A DNA stretch of 23,961 nt from CAZQBY01 sp964540655 (GTDB taxonomy: Archaea > Altiarchaeota > Altiarchaeia > JAFGQM01): positions 1 to 23,961 of the forward strand of contig CAZINR010000016.1 in assembly GCA_964540655.1 (NCBI GenBank). The letters run 5' to 3'. Within the stretch, counting starts at the first letter, position 1, and every line of letters starts with the position of its first letter. Both the position numbers and the translations under genes were made by a program. Below are positions 13,896 to 20,961 of the stretch, in pieces. The notes under the pieces are model-generated. The model was not told the origin of the DNA, did no database searches, and worked only from the letters and a program-made list of their open reading frames with translations.

Positions 13896-14303
13896 TCATT
13901 CCTTCTTGGATGGGGCCTTCTTGGACTCTTCAGCAGTCGGTTTGGCCTCGGAAGGCTTCTTGTCGGTCTTCTTGGACTTCTCGGCCTTCTCCATCTTGCT
14001 GACCTTCTCCATGACCTTCTCCATCTCCCGCTTGTTCTTGGCCTTCTTCTTCCGCCACTTCTCTTTCTCGGTGGTGTGGATGCCGTCCTTCACCAGATGG
14101 CGGTGCTTGGCGCAGCTTATGCAGGCATAGCCCTTGTTGCCTGCCATGGAAACGACCTCGGCGACCTCATAGACATCACGGGACAGCCTGCCCCTTGACT
14201 TCACCTGGACTGCCTTGTGCTTGGGCACGTTGGCACCGCAGAAGGTGCACTTGACGGTCTGGTCCTTTCCTCTGCTGGACCACCATTTTCCCCATTGACC
14301 CAT
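13896..14303 (-). CDS. rps26e: Ribosomal protein S26e-like, with charged C-terminal tail
   Basis: A 135-residue protein. Residues 14-74 resemble S26e: VKCTFCGANVPKHKAV with Cys19 and Cys22, a middle segment YEVAEVV, then YACISCAKHRHLVKDG with Cys61 and Cys64, giving the CxxC...CxxC zinc site and the CxSCAxHxxxV block. S26e sits at the mRNA exit of the small subunit. Residues 75-135 are a Lys/Glu/Ser tail. Start ATG 14303 has a GGTGA four bases before it and a TATA box (CTTTTATA, 14362-14355) about 50 bases upstream. The gene stands alone between two tRNA genes. The core is divergent, so the family call is probable, not certain. Confidence 0.75.
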   Translation of the reverse strand: MGQWGKWWSSRGKDQTVKCTFCGANVPKHKAVQVKSRGRLSRDVYEVAEVVSMAGNKGYACISCAKHRHLVKDGIHTTEKEKWRKKKAKNKREMEKVMEKVSKMEKAEKSKKTDKKPSEAKPTAEESKKAPSKKE

Positions 14304-14354
14304 GAAATCACCGTGTTACTTCTGAGAATAAAGCGGTAAATTAGAAGGTGTGGG

Positions 14355-14362
14355 TATAAAAG
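14355..14362 (-). promoter_or_regulatory. TATA box of the S26e-like gene
   Basis: TATAAAAG on the plus strand, CTTTTATA on the minus strand, gives a start near 14333 and a leader of about 30 nt with GGTGA before the ATG. The element is nearly symmetrical and could also fire toward 14400. Confidence 0.5.
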
Positions 14363-14451
14363 GGCTAATTGAAACCATATATCAAAATCATAAAACAATG
14401 TATGACCTTGCCAGGGGTCTCAGTGCCAAGTCTAAGTCCAGTCGAATGACG

Positions 14452-14513
14452 CGCTGAGGCTGGGTGTCAGCGTAAGCAACCTTCGGTATGAGTAGCTGAC
14501 ACATGCCTCAGCG
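14452..14513. repeat. Hairpin element downstream of tRNA-Ser, reusing its acceptor sequence
   Basis: Nine paired bases (14452-14460 with 14505-14513), a TGG/AT internal loop, and eight more perfect pairs (14464-14471 with 14495-14502) close a 23-base loop containing ACC/GGT. Bases 14452-14464 repeat exactly the 3' end of the tRNA-Ser gene (14540-14552), in the same orientation, 88 bases away. An alternative partner, 14419-14426, can pair with 14451-14458 over eight bases. No coding frame is seen. Strand of any transcript is unknown. Confidence 0.7.
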
Positions 14514-14539
14514 TTCAGATAGGCTAAGAGAAGTAGGAA

Positions 14540-14623
14540 CGCTGAGGCTGGGATTTGAACCCAGAAGTCCCGAAGGACACTAGATTAGCAGTCTAGCGCG
14601 TTACCAGATTCCGCCACCTCAGC
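14540..14623 (-). tRNA. tRNA-Ser (anticodon GCU)
   Basis: Read on the minus strand: acceptor GCUGAGG (14623-14617) pairs with CCUCAGC (14547-14541) with G73 at 14540, as expected for serine. The anticodon stem is CUAGA/UCUAG around the loop CUGCUAA, so the anticodon is GCU for AGC/AGU codons. The long variable arm has a GUCC-UUCG-GGAC hairpin and the T-loop is UUCAAAU. The gene is 84 nt, without an intron or encoded CCA. Confidence 0.96.
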
Positions 14624-14646
14624 GTAAACATCCCTTCTGCACATTA

Positions 14647-14696
14647 GCTGAGGGCTCCGAGCACGTTAGTCCAGCACATGCGAGGTCAACCTCAGC
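14647..14696. repeat. Structured element upstream of tRNA-Ser with the same GCTGAGG/CCTCAGC ends
   Basis: The outer stem is 14647-14653 with 14690-14696, the same seven bases as the tRNA-Ser acceptor stem. Inside are CTC/GAG (14655-14657/14682-14684) and a six-pair stem 14661-14666/14676-14681. The one irregular pair of the inner stem is G-U on the minus strand and A-C on the plus strand, which weakly favours a minus-strand RNA, the direction of tRNA-Ser. Confidence 0.5.
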
Positions 14697-14713
14697 ATAA
14701 AGACAGAAAGCGA

Positions 14714-15316
14714 TTATTTTGAGCGAACGGACATATAAACCCTGAACCCCCCGCTCTTGGCAAGCGTCTCCATATTCCCGAAGACCTCCTCCATGCGCGC
14801 GGCTAGGCGCGCGCCTCCCTTGTTGTGGCGCGCGACTATCTGGAGGCTCCCACCATCTGTCAGATGCTCCCTGCATTCCTCGATCAACCTGAAGATTCGC
14901 TTCAATCCTATCGCAATCGGCGGGTTCATGAGGATGGTGTCGAACTTCCCGCTAACCTTCTCGAAGAAATCCGACTCTATGACGCGCGCATTCTTGATGC
15001 CGTTCGCCTCGAGGTTCTGCCGGGCCAGTTCGGCCGCCCTCTGGTTTATCTCCGCCATAGTTACGCTACAATCAGGCTTGGCTATCGCCGCGGCGACGCC
15101 TATGGGCCCGTATCCAGCGCCCAGGTCCAGTATTCTTTCTCCGAGTCGCATGTTCTCTATGAGAACCAATGTCGCCCTGTCGACTTTTTTTGGCGAGAAC
15201 ACGCCGGAAGAGGTCTTGAACACCACCTTCCGCCCGTTGATTATCAGGCTCGTCTCCCGTGGCCTGGGCCTGGACTTCGGCTTCCTGGAGAAATAATGGT
15301 CAGTCTGATTCGCCAT
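14714..15316 (-). CDS. RsmC-like class I methyltransferase (MTS domain)
   Basis: A 200-residue SAM-dependent methyltransferase. From the chosen start it reads MANQTDHYFSRKPKSRPRPR, then the SAM-binding motif LDLGAGYGPIG (63-73), an acidic motif II AEINQ, and the catalytic LMNPPI (119-124), the NPP pattern of enzymes methylating exocyclic amines. The closest named relatives are RsmC-type 16S rRNA guanine-N2 methyltransferases and archaeal homologues that are often smaller, as here. The ATG 15316 overlaps the end of truB by 17 bases; a longer frame to 15394 lies within truB and lacks family resemblance. The gene ends the superoperon and plausibly modifies rRNA or tRNA. Confidence 0.87.
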   Translation of the reverse strand: MANQTDHYFSRKPKSRPRPRETSLIINGRKVVFKTSSGVFSPKKVDRATLVLIENMRLGERILDLGAGYGPIGVAAAIAKPDCSVTMAEINQRAAELARQNLEANGIKNARVIESDFFEKVSGKFDTILMNPPIAIGLKRIFRLIEECREHLTDGGSLQIVARHNKGGARLAARMEEVFGNMETLAKSGGFRVYMSVRSK

Positions 15317-16289
15317 TTTCCGAGTCGTCTTCAGTCTTCCATCCCTTGGGGTAGGTGCCCGGCTCCATGAAAACTTTGCTGGTCTTGACCACAAAGCCCT
15401 TCTTAAGGCGCATCATCTCGTCGGAGCTGAAAAGCGCTTCACCGAGTGCGACCAGCTCTTCCTTGAGCGACAGTACTGCTACAGTCTTTTCCTTGCCGAA
15501 CTTCTCTAGTTTAACCACGCCCGGGGACGCGAGGTCAGAGCCGTGGCAGAGGGCGTCTATGGCCGAGTCGCGCACCCAGACCTTGGGCAGTTCCCGGACG
15601 GCGTATTCCATGGGCAGAATGCACCTCCTGATGAACTTATCCTCGCCGCCCTCCTTCCAGAAGACATAGGCGTCCTTCAAATCCTGTAGCGTAACCAGAT
15701 TCTCCTCTTCCCTGAAAACCCCGCTCTTGGTCCTCCTCAGCTCCTGCATGTGGGCCTCGGTCCCGAGCAGCAAACCAAAATCGTGGCAGTATTTGCGGAT
15801 GTATGTGCCCGCCTCGCAGCTGATTCTGAACAGCACGTCGTTCCCCTCCGCCTCCATGACCTCGACATCGTAGATCTCGCGTTTCCGCAAGACTCTCTTG
15901 ACCGAGCTCTTGACAGGCGGCCTCTGGTATATCTTGCCCCGGAACTTCTTGAACAGGGAAAGCATGTCCTTCTTGGACGCGTGCTTGTGGAGCCGCATCA
16001 GGCAGACGTACTCTTTGGTAGAGAGCAGCATCAGCTCCGAAAGCCGGGTCGCGGAGCCCAGGAAGATGGGCAGGCATCCGGAAACCGCTGGGTCTAATGT
16101 GCCCCCGTGGCCCGTCTTGGCGCCTAGTATGTCCTTCACCCACGATGCCGTCTGGTGCGAGGTTGGGCCTCTGGGCTTGTCTAGGTTTATCACACCCTTC
16201 TCCAGAAGCTCTTCCACAGGCCTCTTATCAGGCGCGCAGCCATAGTCGGGACTGGTCGCGTCTTCGGACTTGACTAGAACGTCAGACAT
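15300..16289 (-). CDS. truB: tRNA/rRNA pseudouridine synthase Cbf5/TruB
   Basis: A 329-residue archaeal Cbf5. Seen: GVINLDKPRGPTSHQ near 32-46, the catalytic HGGTLDPAVSG with Asp66, then YQRPPVKSSVKR and AGTYIRKYCHDFG of the TruB domain, and a C-terminal PUA domain from about 240. With L7Ae, Nop10 and Gar1 it forms H/ACA RNPs that make pseudouridine in rRNA, and it can act alone on U55 of tRNA. ATG 16289 lies 32 bases after the rpl14e stop. An extra acidic C-terminal tail overlaps the methyltransferase start. Its place after rpl14e is the standard archaeal arrangement. Confidence 0.96.
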   Translation of the reverse strand: MSDVLVKSEDATSPDYGCAPDKRPVEELLEKGVINLDKPRGPTSHQTASWVKDILGAKTGHGGTLDPAVSGCLPIFLGSATRLSELMLLSTKEYVCLMRLHKHASKKDMLSLFKKFRGKIYQRPPVKSSVKRVLRKREIYDVEVMEAEGNDVLFRISCEAGTYIRKYCHDFGLLLGTEAHMQELRRTKSGVFREEENLVTLQDLKDAYVFWKEGGEDKFIRRCILPMEYAVRELPKVWVRDSAIDALCHGSDLASPGVVKLEKFGKEKTVAVLSLKEELVALGEALFSSDEMMRLKKGFVVKTSKVFMEPGTYPKGWKTEDDSENGESD

Positions 16290-16321
16290 CGATTATTTAG
16301 ATGTAAAAGGCGAAAAAAGGT

Positions 16322-16588
16322 TTAAGAAAGTTTTACCATGTCAATCAGGTCGGCTTTCTCCAGTGCCTTGGCCACCTCGTCGTCAGAGGCGCCCTTTTTT
16401 ATGTCGAGTTTGTGCTCGGTCGGCTCCAGATGGAGTATGTTGCACTTCCTTCTCTTGACTTTGCTTACCTTCTTAGGGCCTGTGACCATCAAATATCCCT
16501 CGTCAATCACGTCTATAACTACGCAGTATCTGCCGGCTTCTCTTCCCGTGAGTTTCTTGCACACTCTCCCGATCTCTATAGCGACCAT
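16322..16588 (-). CDS. rpl14e: Ribosomal protein L14e
   Basis: An 88-residue large-subunit protein with a KOW-like barrel: AIEIGRVCKKLTGREAGRYCVVIDVIDEGYLMVTGP, then VKRRKCNILHLEPTEHKLDI, matching archaeal L14e. ATG 16588 is chosen because the family starts at this point; the 14 codons upstream lie in promoter sequence. A TATA box at 16618-16625 (minus TTTATATG) sits about 34 bases before the ATG, so this gene with truB and the methyltransferase may have its own promoter in addition to read-through from cmk. The C-terminal 20 residues, DDEVAKALEKADLIDMVKLS, extend a little beyond the barrel. Confidence 0.95.
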   Translation of the reverse strand: MVAIEIGRVCKKLTGREAGRYCVVIDVIDEGYLMVTGPKKVSKVKRRKCNILHLEPTEHKLDIKKGASDDEVAKALEKADLIDMVKLS

Positions 16589-16617
16589 CTTGGGCAACGT
16601 TGTATTTTGATATTGAG

Positions 16618-16625
16618 CATATAAA
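16618..16625 (-). promoter_or_regulatory. Internal TATA box before rpl14e
   Basis: On the minus strand TTTATATG lies in the 45-base gap between the cmk stop and rpl14e. It predicts a start near 16598 and a leader of about 10 bases. Confidence 0.45.
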
Positions 16626-16633
16626 AACAAGAC

Positions 16634-17149
16634 TCAGCGGTTCTTGAGGGCTTCGAGGCACTTTTGGAGCATCTCGTCTTTGGTGAGATGGTCGGTGTTG
16701 AGTATGAGGTCGTAGACGGACTGGTCGTTGACGTCGATGCCGTATATCTCTCTGTAGCGCTCGGCCTCGCTGGCCTCCCGGCGGGCTATGTGGAGTTTGG
16801 CCTCTTCGATGGATATGCCATTCCTGCCGGCTATCCGCTCCGCCTGCACCTCGGGGGAAGCGTCCAGCCATATGCTGAAATCGGCATCCAGAAGATATGC
16901 TCCGAGCCTGGAATCCATGACGCAATCTCCCGTCTCAGCCATCCCCATCTGCTTCCTGTCCAGCTCCCGGTCTATAGAGGGGTCTCTCTCGGCCTCTATG
17001 CTGAGGGACAGAACGGACTTTCCGCGCTCTTTGGCCAGTTTGCGCATAAGCAGGCCCACCGAGCAGTATTCCAAGTCGAGTTCCTCGGCGAGCTTTCTGG
17101 CCAGAGTGCTCTTTCCGCTCCCAATAGCGCCTCCGACCGTTATTATCAT
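16634..17149 (-). CDS. cmk: Cytidylate kinase, archaeal type
   Basis: A 171-residue P-loop kinase that phosphorylates CMP and dCMP. It starts MIITVGGAIGSGKSTLARKL with the Walker A at 6-15, then LDLEYCSVGLLMRKLAKERG, a DRELDRKQ segment, the DSRLGAYLL motif and the lid region ERIAGRNGISIEEAKLHIARRE with arginines for phosphate binding. Length and order agree with archaeal Cmk. It lies one base after the rpl34e stop. Upstream adk and this gene put two nucleoside monophosphate kinases in one ribosomal operon, as in many archaea. Confidence 0.95.
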   Translation of the reverse strand: MIITVGGAIGSGKSTLARKLAEELDLEYCSVGLLMRKLAKERGKSVLSLSIEAERDPSIDRELDRKQMGMAETGDCVMDSRLGAYLLDADFSIWLDASPEVQAERIAGRNGISIEEAKLHIARREASEAERYREIYGIDVNDQSVYDLILNTDHLTKDEMLQKCLEALKNR

Positions 17150-17150
17150 C

Positions 17151-17720
17151 TTACTTCTCGGGCTTTTTGCTCTTCGTTGCCTTCTTGGTCTTTCCGGAGG
17201 ATTTTTTGGGCTTCGTCTCGGGCTTTTTTTCTTTTTTAGACTCTTTTTTCTTGGCTTTCTTCTTCGGCTTTTCTTCGGCTTTCTTCCCTTTTTTCTCCGG
17301 CTCTTTCCCCTCGGCTTCCGCGACTTGATCCCCTTCTTCTTTGCCAGAGGCTATCTTTTCCCTCCCGGGCTTCTTGGCCTCTACACCGAGGGATTTGTAC
17401 CATCCCTCAGGCAGGAACTTCTCGATTGTCAGGTCTCTCCTTATCTCGTAACCCTCTTCCAGGCGGGTCTTGTATTTCTCCACCTCTCTGACACACTTCG
17501 CGCAGAGGACACCTCCGAACTTACGCGACACGCGCCTCTTGCTCCGGGTCATCTTCCTGAGCTCGTTCGGAACGGCCCTCGGAACTCCACCCAGGCCGGC
17601 CGCGCATCGCGCGCAGACGGCCTTAGAGGGTCTTTCTTTAACGTAACGCACGCTGGTCCTGCCCTTCGGGGTCCTCCTCTTGACTATTCTGATTCCCTTT
17701 CTACTCTTCTGTTGTTTCAT
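17151..17720 (-). CDS. rpl34e: Ribosomal protein L34e with long Lys-rich C-terminal tail
   Basis: A 189-residue protein. Residues 1-85 are L34e: RTPKGRTSVRYVKERPSKAVCARC, with Cys36 and Cys39, and FGGVLCAKCV, with Cys73 and Cys76, a zinc site in the large subunit. The remaining 100 residues, unlike normal L34e of about 90 residues, first form a short segment (YEIRRDLTIEKFLPEGWYKSLG) and then a Lys/Glu/Pro low-complexity tail. ATG 17720 is preferred over TTG 17735; it overlaps the DUF106 gene end by 20 bases. Codon use in the tail is simple AAG/GAG/GAA, as in the other tailed ribosomal proteins here. Confidence 0.94.
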   Translation of the reverse strand: MKQQKSRKGIRIVKRRTPKGRTSVRYVKERPSKAVCARCAAGLGGVPRAVPNELRKMTRSKRRVSRKFGGVLCAKCVREVEKYKTRLEEGYEIRRDLTIEKFLPEGWYKSLGVEAKKPGREKIASGKEEGDQVAEAEGKEPEKKGKKAEEKPKKKAKKKESKKEKKPETKPKKSSGKTKKATKSKKPEK

Positions 17721-18537
17721 TTTTCTCACGCTCAATCTTCTCCAGATGCTTCACTCCGCCCCAGTGACCCCACAGCACGCGGTTCTTGAGCGGCATCATA
17801 GCAAGCGATATTATGAAGTAGGTTATGAAGTAGTACCAGAACCAGGAGAGGTTTATGCCGAGCACTTGTATCTCCACGCCCTTGTAGAGCGGGTTAAGCT
17901 CTACAGTCTCCCCGAGGAGCTGCGACGGCTCGGGAGAAGAGAATTCGGCAAATAGGTTCCCCTGCGGGACAAACTTGACCGTATAGCTCTCGCTGCCCGT
18001 ATCATTGCCCTTCTTGACTCTTATCTCGTAGGTCTTCTCGCCTTCCGAAGCGGTCACGTTCCACCAGACCTGCTCGCGGTCTCCCTGGTCTCCCTTGTCA
18101 TCCAGCTCCAGCTCGCGGGCATTGGTGCCCGTGACATCTATCCCGTCGGACACCAGCTCCACGCTGACCGTCTGCGGCGACATCGCCAGGTTCCTGACGT
18201 CCGCGCCCACCTGCGAGACCTCGCCCGCATAGAGCGGGCCCACACCCAGCGCATTGTGCAGGAAGAAGAATATGATTATGAACATGGGGAAGGATATGAG
18301 CATGGTGCGCATCCTCAGCTTGAAGTTGCTCCCCATGAGCGACATAAGCTCCTTGTTGGCCTTCATCATGGCCTTGGTGTCGTTGCTCTTCTGGTACTGC
18401 TTTATCTCGCGCCGTTTCCTGATTATGGCGAACTCTATCTCCTTGCCCTTCTCGCGGTCGTGCATTAGCACTTCTATCGCTATCGCCAGGAGCGAGAGCC
18501 CGACTGCGATTCCGGGGATTACGAAAATCCAGCTCAT
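17701..18537 (-). CDS. EMC3/TMCO1-like membrane insertase (DUF106) with large outer domain
   Basis: A 278-residue Oxa1-superfamily protein. Helix 1 spans about residues 4-24, a cytosolic charged helical hairpin 28-75 (RKRREIKQYQKSNDTKAM), helix 2 78-98, helix 3 about 230-250 (WFWYYFITYFIISLAMMPL), and a basic tail. This is the three-helix plan of archaeal DUF106, related to EMC3, TMCO1 and YidC, which insert membrane proteins. Between helices 2 and 3 is an unusually large loop (about 100-229) rich in beta strands and with NVT, NDT and NLS glycosylation sequons, placed outside the cell. It overlaps adk by four bases and rpl34e by 20. Its place after secY fits a joint role in insertion. Confidence 0.9.
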   Translation of the reverse strand: MSWIFVIPGIAVGLSLLAIAIEVLMHDREKGKEIEFAIIRKRREIKQYQKSNDTKAMMKANKELMSLMGSNFKLRMRTMLISFPMFIIIFFFLHNALGVGPLYAGEVSQVGADVRNLAMSPQTVSVELVSDGIDVTGTNARELELDDKGDQGDREQVWWNVTASEGEKTYEIRVKKGNDTGSESYTVKFVPQGNLFAEFSSPEPSQLLGETVELNPLYKGVEIQVLGINLSWFWYYFITYFIISLAMMPLKNRVLWGHWGGVKHLEKIEREKNETTEE

Positions 18538-19088
18538 TCGAATACCTTTGCTATCCTCTTGCCCGCCTCTTCGACCCTCCCCTCCTCATTCCTGACTATG
18601 AGGACCGTCGAATTGGTCAAGTCGGCATAGACCGCCGCGAAGCAGCGGTTCATCATCTGGTGCTCGTCTATCTGCTCCACCGTGTCAGGGTCGCGGTTCC
18701 TGGATGCGTCCCTGTTCCTCCGGTTGCATATGTCTTTAGAATCGCACTCTACAAGAACTACCGCGTCTGGATTAAGTGCCCTGAGAACCTTCTCCGGCAG
18801 CCCTGGCATGTATCCCTTCGGCGTCTTTATGGAGCCGTGGGTGTCGACTATGGCGTTCCCCTCCCTGGAGTCCGCGTATATGCGCTCGGCGGCCTTCTGC
18901 TGCAGCTCCGCCTGCTTCTCCCTGGGAAGCTTCCTCATGTCGTCGCGGTCTTTCACGAGGCCCTGCTCCTTGGCCTCGGTGAACATGTAATCGCCGAAGT
19001 TAAGCCTCTTGACTTCTACATTCTCGGCCGCGGCGTTCAGAACGGTCGTCTTCCCGACCCCCGGAATCCCAAGCACAACACAAAGCAT
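18534..19088 (-). CDS. adkA: Adenylate kinase, archaeal AdkA type
   Basis: A 184-residue P-loop kinase balancing AMP, ADP and ATP. It begins MLCVVLGIPGVGKTTVLNAA (Walker A 7-15), followed by LNFGDYMFTEAKEQGLVKDRDDMRKL, VDTHGSIKTPKGYMPGLP and an arginine-rich lid NRRNRDASRNRDPDT. These are features of the archaeal family and not of bacterial Adk. The ATG lies 27 bases after the secY stop. The secY-adk-DUF106 order is conserved in archaea. A TATA-like stretch at 19096-19107 is too close to the ATG to serve it. Confidence 0.96.
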   Translation of the reverse strand: MLCVVLGIPGVGKTTVLNAAAENVEVKRLNFGDYMFTEAKEQGLVKDRDDMRKLPREKQAELQQKAAERIYADSREGNAIVDTHGSIKTPKGYMPGLPEKVLRALNPDAVVLVECDSKDICNRRNRDASRNRDPDTVEQIDEHQMMNRCFAAVYADLTNSTVLIVRNEEGRVEEAGKRIAKVFE

Positions 19089-19115
19089 TTTAGATCTTTT
19101 TTATATTGAGAATAA

Positions 19116-20528
19116 TCAACTGCCTCCGCCTATGAACCGCCTCAGGGCGGGGCTCAGCTCGTTGAGCTGCTCTTTCTTTATCTCCTCATACATCCTGTAG
19201 AGTATGCCCACGGTCAGCAGTATCCCCGTGCCGCTTCCCAGCGCGCCGGTCAGGTCGGCCGCCACCGCCAGCAGGCCCACCGCAACCGCGGAAACCACGG
19301 TCAGCTGCGGTATGTACCTCTGCAGCACCCTTTTTATGACTCTCTTGTCGGCCCTGAACCCGGGTATCTGGAGCCCGGAGGTCTCCATCTGCTCGGAGAC
19401 CGTTTCAGCGTCCATGTTGCTCATCATTACCCAGAAGACTCCGAAGAGTATGCACAAGGATATGAACACTAGAGCGTATACTATGAGATGCAGTATTATC
19501 TCCGGGTTTGCGAGCTTGATTATGCCATCCGGAGTCAGCACGCCGTTGCGACCTCCGAGGTCTCCCATCGTTATCAGATACCCTACCCCGCCCTGCTCGA
19601 GATTCGGGACTATCTGCCCATTGGCCGTCTCTCCCAATATGGGGACTCCCAAGCCGCTAAACAGACCCGCGAATATGACCACGTTCGCAAGCACGGCCGA
19701 GGCTAGGATTACCGGTATGTTGGAGGTGTAGAAGAACCTGAGCGGGTACCGCGCGCCGACTCCGAACCTGCCGTATGACAGGGGTATCTCTATCTTCAGC
19801 GATTCGAAGTAGGCTACCGCTAGGAATATCAAAACAGTCATCGCCACCGGCCAGAGAACCACCAGGTTAAGCTGGCCCTCTGCCAGCTGTGCAAGGAAGT
19901 TGGGTATCAGACCTGTGAATCCGCCCGCGCCGGTCGGTACCGGGCTGAACGCCTGTACGATTATCCTCTGCGAGACGCCGGCCGCTATGAAAAGGCCTAT
20001 GCCGCTGCCGATGCCCCACTTGGAAACTATCTCGTCCAGGAACATGAGCATTATCGAAGCGAAGGCTATCTGGAGCATCACGAAAAGCATGAGACTCGGG
20101 TCTCCCGGGCTGGTGACTGGTATGGCCCCTATGCTGACGAAAGCATATGACTCGAAAATCGCGACGGCTATTGTGAGGAGCTTCTGGGTCCCCTGGAAAA
20201 CCCCCCTGTCCTCCGGGTTGTGGAGGTCCAGGTTTATCATCTTGGCGCCGACCAGCAGCTGCAGGATAATCGAGGCCGTCACTATCGGACCTATGCCCAC
20301 AGACATCAAGGTCCCGAACTGCGAGGCGAATACTATCTGTATTATTCCCAGCTGAGAGTCATCGGCTCTTGCGGCCCCCAGGGGCGTTATCTGCCCCATG
20401 AGCAGGAAAAGCACCAAGACTATGCCTACCCACATGAACTTCTCTTTAAGGCTCACGTGGCGTGTGGGCCCCTTTATCTCTGGGAAGTGCCTGTACAAAG
20501 GCTCCAGCTTATACAGTATCGACGCCAT
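19116..20528 (-). CDS. secY: Protein translocase subunit SecY
   Basis: A 470-residue polytopic protein forming the translocon channel with SecE and Sec-beta. Ten membrane helices are evident. The region after helix 1 (SQLGIIQIVFASQFGTLMSVGIGPIVTASI) holds the plug and helix 2. The conserved LFIAAGVSQRIIVQ, LKIEIPLSYGRFGVGARYPLRFFYTSNIPVILASA and QIPGFRADKRVIKRVLQRYIPQLTVVSA blocks are all present, including the cytosolic ribosome-contact arginines. Its ATG lies 20 bases inside rpl15, the standard archaeal arrangement. No truncation or frameshift was noticed. Confidence 0.98.
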   Translation of the reverse strand: MASILYKLEPLYRHFPEIKGPTRHVSLKEKFMWVGIVLVLFLLMGQITPLGAARADDSQLGIIQIVFASQFGTLMSVGIGPIVTASIILQLLVGAKMINLDLHNPEDRGVFQGTQKLLTIAVAIFESYAFVSIGAIPVTSPGDPSLMLFVMLQIAFASIMLMFLDEIVSKWGIGSGIGLFIAAGVSQRIIVQAFSPVPTGAGGFTGLIPNFLAQLAEGQLNLVVLWPVAMTVLIFLAVAYFESLKIEIPLSYGRFGVGARYPLRFFYTSNIPVILASAVLANVVIFAGLFSGLGVPILGETANGQIVPNLEQGGVGYLITMGDLGGRNGVLTPDGIIKLANPEIILHLIVYALVFISLCILFGVFWVMMSNMDAETVSEQMETSGLQIPGFRADKRVIKRVLQRYIPQLTVVSAVAVGLLAVAADLTGALGSGTGILLTVGILYRMYEEIKKEQLNELSPALRRFIGGGS

Positions 20529-20961
20529 CTCCTGTCAGAACTTCGCCTCCGGCGTCCTCGATCTTCTTCTTCGCGGACTCGGAGAATGAATCGGCCTTGA
20601 TTTGAACCTTGCGGGTTAGTTTCCCCCCTCCCAGGACCTTGTCGTAGCCCAGTTTTGAGATGTCCACCTCATAACTGCTGCCCTTTTTCTCGGCCTTGCC
20701 TTCCTGGACCCATGACTCTATCTTCTCATCTATATCCGACAGGTTGATTGCTCTCACGTCGGGGGAAAGCCCCGGGTATCGCTTGAAGCCGGATTTCCCG
20801 AATGTGCGGCCAGCAATATTCATCTTCACCTGCTTGTGCTTCCCCGATCCGGCATTGCCTCGGCCACCCCTGGAGCCGGCGCCGCGATGCTTCTGCGCAT
20901 TGCCGTAGCCGCAGCTTCTGGTTCCGCGCTTCTTGGTTATCTTCCTATTCTTTTGCGCCAT
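20509..20961 (-). CDS. rpl15: Ribosomal protein L15 (uL15)
   Basis: A 150-residue large-subunit protein. The basic glycine-rich N-terminus (KKRGTRSCGYGNAQKHRGAG and SRGGRGNAGSGKHK) threads into rRNA; the C-terminal globular domain runs from KAEKKGSSYEVDISKLGYDKVLGGGKLTRKVQI to the end. The length is normal and it has no charged extension. It overlaps secY by 20 bases downstream and rpl30 by 17 bases upstream, so all three are likely translationally coupled. Confidence 0.97.
   Translation of the reverse strand: MAQKNRKITKKRGTRSCGYGNAQKHRGAGSRGGRGNAGSGKHKQVKMNIAGRTFGKSGFKRYPGLSPDVRAINLSDIDEKIESWVQEGKAEKKGSSYEVDISKLGYDKVLGGGKLTRKVQIKADSFSESAKKKIEDAGGEVLTGDGVDTV

Noticed and set aside
14400..14715. 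SRP RNA or RNase P RNA in the gene-poor stretch around tRNA-Ser
   Set aside because: I could not find the conserved SRP helix 8 or RNase P core motifs on either strand.
19096..19107. A TATA box for adk
   Set aside because: Its centre is only about 14 bases before the ATG, so transcription would start inside the gene.
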